Assembly: GCA_003520455.1 (NCBI GenBank)
Contig: DOUV01000830.1
Coordinates: 1 to 23,060, forward strand
Length of the DNA: 23,060 bases
Direction: 5' to 3'
From: Chloroflexota bacterium
GTDB taxonomy: Bacteria; Chloroflexota; Anaerolineae; Ardenticatenales; Ardenticatenaceae
A program made the translations under genes and the position numbers. The notes beneath the pieces were generated by a model that made no database searches, had not been told where the DNA came from, and saw nothing but the letters and a program-made list of their open reading frames with translations. Below are positions 15,386-20,647 of this stretch, one piece after another; position 1 is the stretch's first letter; the number at the start of each line of letters is the position of its first letter.

Positions 15386-16039
15386 TTACGCGTACGCCCT
15401 CTCTCCCGTATGTAGGAACACGGTGTTGTCAGCTTCTGGTTCCACAAATGGAGTATCTTCCCAGGCCTTAAGGCGCATGGTTCGAGCTGATGCGTCGTGT
15501 ACGTCTAACAGGACCTCGGTTATGTTTTCTGCGCTCATTCCGGTCCGGGCGGCGGCCATACCCAACCGCTGGGCCAACTTCCGTACGGTTATAGCAACCA
15601 CCTGTTTCATATCGGGCGAACCGGCCGCTAGTCCGTACAGCTCCAGATCAAGCGCGTCCGCCACCTCGCGAATACGCTCAAAACTTGCCTCGAGGTAATC
15701 GATCGCCTCGTATCGCTGAATCTGTTGTGCGTGCAATCCGACACGATCAGCCAATTCACGCTGCGTTAGCCCCGATGCGATGCGTGCCTGAATGAGGATT
15801 TTTGGTATATCTCCCCAACCCTCGACGGTCAGGACACCGACCTCCCCAGAACGCAACCGCTCATACTCCTCAAGCTCGTGACGGAGATCCTCTAATTGGC
15901 TGCGCAAGCCAGCCTCCTCGGCTTGTCGAAGAAGTGGATGGATATTCTCGTCCTGCTCCTCGGGCAGTGATTGTAGCGCTTGCTCGAACCTCTCGGCTTG
16001 CGCGCGTGTGATTCGGTACTGCCGTTCGTTTCTGATCAT
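15386..16039 (-). CDS. XRE-family helix-turn-helix protein, likely antitoxin/repressor
   Basis: A 217-residue protein. Residues about 1-65 form a charged, coiled-coil-like region (ITRAQAERFEQALQSL, LRSQLEDLRHELEEYERL). An XRE/Cro helix-turn-helix follows (about 80-140): ILIQARIASGLTQRELADRV, then LHAQQIQRYEAIDY and FERIREVADALDLEL. The C-terminal 75 residues resemble no domain I know. Its ATG overlaps the stop of the preceding DUF6932 gene (ATGA, 16036-16039) with AAGGAG seven bases upstream, so the two are coupled. A DNA-binding partner after a putative nucleotidyltransferase is the layout of a toxin-antitoxin pair. The perfect inverted repeat across the operon promoter is its probable operator. 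Confidence 0.85.
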   Translation of the reverse strand: MIRNERQYRITRAQAERFEQALQSLPEEQDENIHPLLRQAEEAGLRSQLEDLRHELEEYERLRSGEVGVLTVEGWGDIPKILIQARIASGLTQRELADRVGLHAQQIQRYEAIDYLEASFERIREVADALDLELYGLAAGSPDMKQVVAITVRKLAQRLGMAAARTGMSAENITEVLLDVHDASARTMRLKAWEDTPFVEPEADNTVFLHTGERAYA

Positions 16040-16476
16040 GGCAAACTCCTTAGCTCTAAGGCGACAATGCCCTTACGTGCACCCGTGGACTTATCTATCT
16101 GGAAGAAATCAAGAAAAATCAGACCGCTTTTGCCTTCTAGCCCCTGGGCCACGAACAACTCACCGTAGAACTTCGCCTTTTGCGCACGACGGCCGTGCTT
16201 AAAATCGAGGAACACAGGGTCTAACAACGTTGGATCCACTCCCACAATGTCCCAACAGGCGTCAAAATCATTAGGGAAGCTCTTCGTTGTCACAAAACTT
16301 CCATCAACGTAAAGTGTCTGGCATCCTGCTGCCCTTAGCGCTCTCGCGGCGGCGAGAAGACCTTTCAAGAGTTTCTGCCGGTGGAGGTTTGAGCCAAAGT
16401 GTTGAGCGAACGCGGCCCAACTGATGGAATGAATCCCCGGGGGCAAATTGCCGTCGGGGGCAAATGAAGGCAGCAT
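16036..16476 (-). CDS. DUF6932 protein with nucleotidyltransferase motif (putative toxin)
   Basis: A 146-residue protein of the DUF6932 type: PPGIHSISWAAFAQHFG near the start, then AAGCQTLYVDGSFVTTKSF leading into PNDFDACWD. The latter has the minimal nucleotidyltransferase signature: Gly59-Ser60, nine residues, Asp70-x-Asp72, preceded by a hydrophobic strand. A later strand, LIFLDFF, supplies Asp123 as a possible third metal ligand. Nucleotidyltransferase-fold toxins such as MenT and AbiEii modify tRNA or protein, so a toxin role is plausible but inferred. It is first in a three-gene operon with an HTH protein. The predicted transcription start coincides with its ATG, implying leaderless translation. 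Confidence 0.8.
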   Translation of the reverse strand: MLPSFAPDGNLPPGIHSISWAAFAQHFGSNLHRQKLLKGLLAAARALRAAGCQTLYVDGSFVTTKSFPNDFDACWDIVGVDPTLLDPVFLDFKHGRRAQKAKFYGELFVAQGLEGKSGLIFLDFFQIDKSTGARKGIVALELRSLP

Positions 16477-16511
16477 AACACAATAATATCCTTGTGTTCA
16501 CGAAAGGTCAA
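16477..16511 (-). promoter_or_regulatory. Leaderless promoter with overlapping inverted-repeat operator
   Basis: On the - strand TTGACC (16511-16506), a 17-base spacer and TATTAT (16488-16483) form a strong sigma-70-type promoter. The ATG of the DUF6932 gene starts seven bases after the -10, so the mRNA should have no 5' leader. AACACAA (16477-16483) and TTGTGTT (16492-16498) form a perfect inverted repeat with an eight-base spacer that covers the -10 and the transcription start. Binding by the operon's own HTH protein would block transcription, as in autoregulated toxin-antitoxin operons. Confidence 0.75.
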
Positions 16512-16719
16512 GAAACATTTGTACTATCTCGCCATTTTCGACTCTCTACACCTTCTCCCTACCTCCCCCGCCCACGGCTGCTGTGCCAGCCGCGAGCAGA
16601 GCCTGACTGCGTCTGTCGGTGGTCATTCCTCAGGGGCACGTCAACCAGTATGCAACCCCGCCATGATGGCTGCAAGCGCCGCGCCCATCAACCTGACGCC
16701 TTGCTTCTCCGAAAAGCAA

Positions 16720-16744
16720 ACGCCGGGCTGACCTGGCCCGGCGT
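16720..16744 (-). terminator. Intrinsic terminator, - strand
   Basis: ACGCCGGGC (16720-16728) pairs with GCCCGGCGT (16736-16744). On the - strand the stem is followed by TTGCTTTTC, a usable T-rich tail. It would stop transcripts arriving from the truncated recombinase before they reach the cassette 1 promoter. Confidence 0.6.
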
Positions 16745-17105
16745 CCTGGCGTGTGCGACCTGGCACCTTCGCGTTTAGCGGCATCCTACCCTGGCGCGGC
16801 GGGGCGATCAACCGCCCCCTCGGGTATTGGAGGTCGGGCCGAAAGTCCCGAGCCGTGGTCCTTCAAGGGGAATGCACCGGGCATGATCGTCCCAGACACA
16901 CCATGCGCCGGGCTACCCTCAAGCTCGGCGCGCGGTTACGACTGCCACGTTGCCGCGCCAGTCTATACGAGAGCTGCGATAGTTTCAAGAGCCTTCCCGT
17001 CATCCCGTCCTTTATTCCCGCTGTGTTCGAAGCACCTTGCCCCGCTCATCTACCTCAAGATAAAGGCTCGTAGCGTAGGTTTTGTGCAACTGGAGGCCAA
17101 ATCGT
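16745..17105. other. Gap without recognisable genes
   Basis: I see no coding region on either strand that resembles a protein. It lies where the rest of the serine recombinase gene (- strand) would be expected, so it may be foreign or fully decayed sequence. Bases 16512-16719, above the cassette 1 promoter, are likewise empty. Confidence 0.4.
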
Positions 17106-17384
17106 TCAAGCGGCCTCCAAAAGGCCACTTTCAAACAAAGGGAGCGGCAGCTGGAGTGCCCAGGGGCCGGTCTGGAGGGCCTGCCATCCAGGCCGCTTGG
17201 CGGTGCGGCCCGAGCGGCGGCCCTCTGAGTCTACGAAGATCTCGACGAGCTCGTAGCCATTGGCGGCACACCAGCCTTGAACCGAATTGGTCTGGCGCTC
17301 GGCCGAGTAGCGGTCGCTCTCGACCTCGTCGCGCGTCAGGCTCTTGCGCGCGTATCCAAGGGCGATGGGCTTTCGCTGGGCCAA
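17106..17384 (-). pseudogene. Truncated large serine recombinase, N-terminal domain
   Basis: On the - strand GGGGAGG (17398-17392) lies seven bases before TTG 17384, which opens MAQRKPIALGYARKSLTRDE. This is the resolvase-domain start with the catalytic serine in YARKS (Ser15). It continues with SAERQTNSVQGWCAANGYEL and SEGRRSGRTAKRPGWQAL, as in serine integrases. After about 70 residues the homology stops, the remaining residues look random and a stop follows at 17106. Full-length relatives have about 450-550 residues, so the domain that binds att sites is gone and the protein cannot recombine DNA. A TTG at 17420 in the same frame is an alternative start. Confidence 0.8.
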
Positions 17385-17555
17385 GGGTTGACCTCCCCGC
17401 GGCACCCTCGTACAATGCAAGGCAAAGGCGCACGGCGCCGCAATAGCAGGGATGGACGCCGCTCACGAGCTTCGCAGGCACGAGCGGCGTTCTTCGTTGT
17501 GGAGGCTATGGCAATGGAGTTAGGGACCGCGGCTCACGGGAGACTGGGTGGGGTC

Positions 17556-17576
17556 CACTGTGGAATTTCCACAGTG
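17556..17576. other. 21-bp perfect palindrome, possible recombinase or regulator site
   Basis: CACTGTGGAA (17556-17565) and TTCCACAGTG (17567-17576) are exact inverted repeats around one base. The site lies about 170 bases upstream of the recombinase start. The equivalent place in copy 1 (from 14458) keeps the left arm but the right arm is altered (TTTCCATAGCCAGTG). It could be a core of the recombinase attachment site or an operator. Confidence 0.4.
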
Positions 17577-17783
17577 AGTGTACCGCGGGGGATTGTCAGA
17601 ACGGTAGATTGTCGTCGAGCGAGGGGGCGATTTCAATGTGCAGAAGGAGTGGCACGGGCGCCGCCATGCGCTGGCCGGGCAGCCGTGCTGGTGCCGACGG
17701 GGGGATAGGGGACTCTCAAGGGTAGGTTGACAGTGCCTCCATCCTCGCTGGGTCCTGGTGCGTCGCCCTTGAGCCTTCTGGCT

Positions 17784-17806
17784 CCCTCTCCCTTGGAGGG
17801 AGAGGG
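17784..17806. repeat. Dispersed palindromic repeat CCCTCTCCCT / AGGGAGAGGG
   Basis: A 10-bp perfect stem with a three-base loop, followed by GCTGGGGAGAGGGTG. This is a widespread intergenic repeat of many bacterial genomes (CTCTCCC...GGGAGAGGGCTGGGG...). It lies in the segment present only in repeat copy 2. A related C-rich string occurs at the window's right end. Confidence 0.55.
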
Positions 17807-17961
17807 CTGGGGAGAGGGTGGGGCGCCGCCGAAGCCAGCCACCATGGATGAGCAACCGACCCTTGAAAAGGATAGGGGAGGGGGGCGAAGAACAGACGTC
17901 GTTTTTGAGGAAGACGAAAAGCCCGCGGCGGGGGGCCAGGGGCTCTACGCTGACCGAGTAC

Positions 17962-18360
17962 TTACAACCGGGAAAGAAGCTGCAGAGTTCGCCACGCCAA
18001 CTCGATATTGCGTGCAACGGTTCTCTCCAATTGTCTTATCGGTCGATCGTCGTAATCGGCGATATTCCGATCAATTCGCAAGCGCTTCAAATTGTCGGCG
18101 ACTTTCTGATAATTGAAGTTTTGGTGTTGCTCAAACTTCCTGTGAACGTATCTGTGTTCGTTCCTGTGTTCTTCATCGTCACGACCGGGATCAGTATAAA
18201 GTTTCCGCTTTTTGAGGAGGTTGCGCGCCTCGCAAAAAGCAGCATAGGAAGCCCGACTCAACGCCGATCGCGCCCGTGCCTCTTGTCCTGCTGCTGGCTC
18301 CGGGGGGTCTCCCGCAAGCTCTTGGGCGAGACGGGCGTATTCTGACCAGTCGAAAGCCAT
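17962..18360 (-). CDS. HEPN-domain-like protein
   Basis: A 132-residue helical protein, last in cassette 2. MAFDWSEYARLAQELAG is followed by a helix ALSRASYAAFCEARNLLKKR, a charged segment with YVHRKFEQH, and LKRLRIDRNIADYDDRP, then a final helix. SRA(S/Y)YAAFxxAR and LRxxRNxADYD are typical of HEPN domains, found in ribonuclease toxins and companions of nucleotidyltransferases. The strict RX4-6H active motif is not obvious: after Arg-Asn there is Ala-Asp-Tyr rather than a histidine, so it may be a non-catalytic or divergent HEPN. ATG 18360 lies two bases after the preceding stop, so they are coupled. An upstream in-frame start at 18420 would overlap that gene. Confidence 0.75.
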   Translation of the reverse strand: MAFDWSEYARLAQELAGDPPEPAAGQEARARSALSRASYAAFCEARNLLKKRKLYTDPGRDDEEHRNEHRYVHRKFEQHQNFNYQKVADNLKRLRIDRNIADYDDRPIRQLERTVARNIELAWRTLQLLSRL

Positions 18361-18362
18361 TG

Positions 18363-18881
18363 TTATTCCAGGTGGATCAGGAAGGCTCCCCCGCTGGCGC
18401 GCGATGCACTCACCGCCCACTCATCATCGAGTTGATCCAGGCGATCAAGGGCCTGCACTGGGTCGAGATCGGTCTGGATAAAGGCGACTAACTGTCGCTC
18501 TCTTCGGTCTTCAGGATCTACCACCACCTCAAGTGCGATCTCCACATCCTCCCCGAAGCACCTTTCGATATGGCTGCGGGCTTCAAGCAACAATGCTTCC
18601 ACAGCTGGATGGTCACGTACAAGCGCGCGCACGCGGTCAGGATTTCTAAGCGTGTAAAGCTGCTCCCACAAACCGATCTGCAAATCAGGGCCGTGGGTAT
18701 AGCCTGTGCCAACAAATACCTCAACATCCAGGTTGAACTGTGATACATCTGCCGCTTCTGGACTACCATATTCAAAAAAGTCTCGACTTACGAAGCGCCT
18801 TACGAGCGTCCGAACAACATCGGTTTTGGGAACAGATCGAGATGACCAATCCGATTTGCAAGGTGATAGCTGTAGTGCCAC
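18363..18881 (-). CDS. Unknown 172-residue protein between DUF3467 and HEPN genes
   Basis: The start is GTG 18881, supported by AGGAGGG six to eight bases upstream; that site lies inside the last codons of the DUF3467 gene. The protein is acidic and soluble. Its features are VRRFVSRDFFEYGSPEA, DVEVFVGTGYTHGPDLQIGL, EDVEIALEVVVDPEDRRERQ, and the C-terminal LDPVQALDRLDQLDDEW ending in GGAFLIHLE. I do not know a family name and see no catalytic motif or HTH. Its tight coupling to a HEPN-like gene suggests the two proteins act together, perhaps as regulator or antitoxin and effector. Confidence 0.7.
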   Translation of the reverse strand: MALQLSPCKSDWSSRSVPKTDVVRTLVRRFVSRDFFEYGSPEAADVSQFNLDVEVFVGTGYTHGPDLQIGLWEQLYTLRNPDRVRALVRDHPAVEALLLEARSHIERCFGEDVEIALEVVVDPEDRRERQLVAFIQTDLDPVQALDRLDQLDDEWAVSASRASGGAFLIHLE

Positions 18882-18884
18882 GAT

Positions 18885-19178
18885 CTATCCCTCCTCTACG
18901 TCAACTTTGGCCTGTCTAAGGAACTTCTCGACATTGTCGTGAATAATTCTGGCAATCTCGGGCATAATCAGAGGAGATATAGCTATTTTTGCAATAGGGC
19001 GGACAGTCAACTGCTCTGGTACGGAACTCTCTGGAGGCGGGGGAACAATTTCTCCAAAAACCAAGAAAAATTCTGGACCACCATGAGTAATCCACAACAT
19101 ATTGGCATAGTAAGTAGGTACATCGCCGGCATTCTCGGGCCACTTGATGGAGATTACCCCTTTGGTCGGTTCATCCAT
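18885..19178 (-). CDS. DUF3467-family protein
   Basis: A 97-residue protein with the DUF3467 pattern: TYYANMLWITHGGPEFFLVF (strand pair), a Pro-rich turn (GEIVPPPPESS), LTVRPIAKIAISPLIMPEIA and a final helix IIHDNVEKFLRQ. DUF3467 proteins are small single-domain proteins of unknown role, often beside regulatory or stress genes. ATG 19178 is preferred because AAGGG lies seven bases upstream; other in-frame starts occur at 19184, 19202 and 19307. It leads the cassette 2 operon, and its stop overlaps the ribosome site of the next gene. Confidence 0.75.
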   Translation of the reverse strand: MDEPTKGVISIKWPENAGDVPTYYANMLWITHGGPEFFLVFGEIVPPPPESSVPEQLTVRPIAKIAISPLIMPEIARIIHDNVEKFLRQAKVDVEEG

Positions 19179-19307
19179 GAACATTCCCTTGCCAACTGTC
19201 ATCAAGAAGGGAGGCAGAGTGTTGGTTTCGCCGTGGCGAGGTGAAAAGCATGAAGTGTAGTATAAACGAAGAGAGGATGAAGCCTGGCGACTCGGCCAGA
19301 CGATCAC

Positions 19308-19336
19308 ATTCTACCCCATATCTTATATAGCGCCAA
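19308..19336 (-). promoter_or_regulatory. Candidate promoter of cassette 2
   Basis: On the - strand TTGGCG (19336-19331), 17 bases and TAGAAT (19313-19308) fit a sigma-70 promoter, giving a leader of about 120 bases before the DUF3467 gene. A second -10-like TATACT lies closer (about 19259-19264) but lacks a good -35. No clear inverted repeat overlaps either, unlike cassette 1. Confidence 0.45.
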
Positions 19337-19570
19337 TTGCCACTTGACTTCATGGCATTGATATCCCATATTGACTCCAGCAATTCGCCTGCCACCCCTC
19401 TATACTCGCTTTCTCCACCCCTTCACCTACCACTGTTGCGCCGGCAGAGGCCAAGATTTGGCCGCATCGAGGCGCGGGTGTGCTGGACGGAAGGGCCGTC
19501 GGCGGAGGGAGAGAGGGGCGAGGGGGCAAACGGCTGGTGTGGTCACTATGGAAGCGGTAAGGCTCGAGTC

Positions 19571-19743
19571 GTGGAAGCGGCACCGGAAGTGGCACTGGAA
19601 GCGCTCAACGGGCGGGCAGCGCGCATTCGCGAGATGATCCGTCAAAAGCGCAGCCAGCGCGAGATCATCAGAGAGATCTGGAATGTGGAGGGTGGCCGAC
19701 GCTACGTCACAGCTGCTCAAGAGTTGAGCGAGATCCTGGCACG
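19571..19743 (+). pseudogene. C-terminal gene fragment interrupted by the insertion sequence
   Basis: The frame from GTG 19571 encodes VEAAPEVALEALNGRAARIR and continues EMIRQKRSQREIIREIWNVE and GGRRYVTAAQELSEILAR. This helix-rich ending resembles C-terminal DNA-binding-like tails of mobile-element ATPases or replication proteins in Chloroflexota; the family match is from memory. Upstream frames lose protein character, so the 5' part is probably gone. The insertion sequence enters after CCTGGCACG. Without it the frame would run on at 22428 as CGA CTG GTA TGA, giving ...ILARLV; with it, the ending is ...ILARRA. Confidence 0.55.
19735..19743. repeat. Target-site duplication, left copy (CCTGGCACG)
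   Basis: The nine bases CCTGGCACG directly left of the element recur directly right of it at 22421-22429. This marks the insertion as transposition rather than part of the host sequence. Confidence 0.8.
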
Positions 19744-19841
19744 GAGAGCGTAACTGGTTGGGGATATACAGGGGGCTAGAAAAGGGGGATTTGCTTCGTA
19801 AAAAGGCCAAAAATGAGGCAGGTGGTGGCGCATAAAAGAAT

Positions 19842-19902
19842 TGAGCCAACTTGCGAATAAGGGTACACTGGTACCCAGGCAAAAAAGCGCAAAGTTGGCT
19901 CA
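19842..19902 (+). promoter_or_regulatory. Hairpin guarding the insertion-sequence ORF start
   Basis: TGAGCCAACTTGCG (19842-19855) pairs with CGCAAAGTTGGCTCA (19888-19902), with one bulged A. A second hairpin, GGGTAC/GTACCC (19861-19866, 19871-19876), sits in its loop. GGAG and ATG 19907 follow immediately. Such structures near the left end of insertion sequences block translation of read-through transcripts and so limit transposase made from outside promoters. Confidence 0.5.
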
Positions 19903-19906
19903 GGAG

Positions 19907-20647
19907 ATGAAGTATAGCACAAAAAGCTGGTTAAGACATGTTATTCTGGTCCGACTGCACCTGTTGGTGGTACTGAGTTGTCTGGGCTTGACCCTGTTGG
20001 GACCGGTCGTGGAGAGCCAGGGAGGTTGGGTAAGTTGCCCGCCGCGCCTGGTGGTGATCGCGGGCGTTAGGGGGCGTAAGGAGGGGCGGCCCGGCTGCGG
20101 TCGCGGTCAGGCGGCCGGGTGGGTTCAGCGTTGGGAGTGGATCTGGCAAACGTGGCCGGTGCCCTTTTTGCGGAGTGGCCTGTTGGGGTGGCTGTGGCTG
20201 GTTAGCGGGCAGTGGGGGTCAGGTTGGGTGGTGGGGTTACCCTGGCTGGTGTGGCTGTGGACAAGCAGTGGGCGGATCTGGCCGAGCCTGCGGCGGCAGC
20301 CAGAATGGCGGCTGGGGGGCTGGTTGCTGTGGCAAGGGCAGCGGCTCGTCCTAATCGGTTCGCTGGGGGTGGCCGTGGCACAGTGGCTGCAGAGCGAGCA
20401 TGGCGTCGCAGGGGCGGGTGGGCCGAGCCTGCAGGAGATCAGCCTGGGCTGTGTCGTGTGTGGGCGGAGTGAACCGTGGGTGCAGGTTGAACGACAGAGC
20501 GATGGCAGTTACCGGGCTGAACTCTGTGGACATTTCCGCCTACAAGTGGCCGGGGATGAAGCCCGTTCGGATGCGGCTTATGATTTTGTTTCTGCGGCTG
20601 CTGGAAGTGGCAGGACCCGAGCGGGTGATTGGCCGCACCCGCGATGA
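19907..20647 (+). CDS. N-terminal membrane/zinc-ribbon ORF of the insertion sequence
   Basis: The frame opens at ATG 19907 (or TTG 19841). It encodes a hydrophobic segment (HVILVRLHLLVVLSCLGLTL), a Trp-rich hydrophobic region with two or three possible membrane helices, then a zinc-ribbon-like part, LGCVVCGRSEPWVQVERQ followed by YRAELCGHFRLQVAG. After VAG (about 20553) the sequence loses character while the transposase frame gains it. Dropping one G from GGGG at 20552-20555 would join VAG to MKPVRMRLMILFLRLLE without a break. I infer that this is the N-terminal part of the transposase, split by a one-base insertion or by programmed frameshifting. G-rich DNA alone could explain the many Trp codons, so membrane location is unproven. 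Confidence 0.5.
   Translation: MKYSTKSWLRHVILVRLHLLVVLSCLGLTLLGPVVESQGGWVSCPPRLVVIAGVRGRKEGRPGCGRGQAAGWVQRWEWIWQTWPVPFLRSGLLGWLWLVSGQWGSGWVVGLPWLVWLWTSSGRIWPSLRRQPEWRLGGWLLWQGQRLVLIGSLGVAVAQWLQSEHGVAGAGGPSLQEISLGCVVCGRSEPWVQVERQSDGSYRAELCGHFRLQVAGDEARSDAAYDFVSAAAGSGRTRAGDWPHPR

Larger units (their letters stand above)
17356..17889. repeat. Direct repeat copy 2: serine-recombinase start region
   Basis: The first 147 bases (17356-17502) are identical to 14235-14381. The next 200 or so resemble copy 1 in patches (for example CCGCGGCTC(A/G)CGGGAGACTGGG and GGCCGGGCAGCCGTGCT). Homology stops near 17705 and returns at 17873-17889, so about 165 bases, including the palindromic repeat at 17784-17806, were inserted here or lost from copy 1. 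The drop from identity to partial similarity is abrupt at 17503, which suggests recent exchange or strong constraint on the first block. Cassette 2 begins right after this copy, as cassette 1 does after copy 1. Confidence 0.85.

Noticed and set aside
17131..17481. 116-codon - strand frame overlapping the recombinase
   Set aside because: It overlaps the clear recombinase frame and shows no domain; a similar shadow exists in repeat copy 1.
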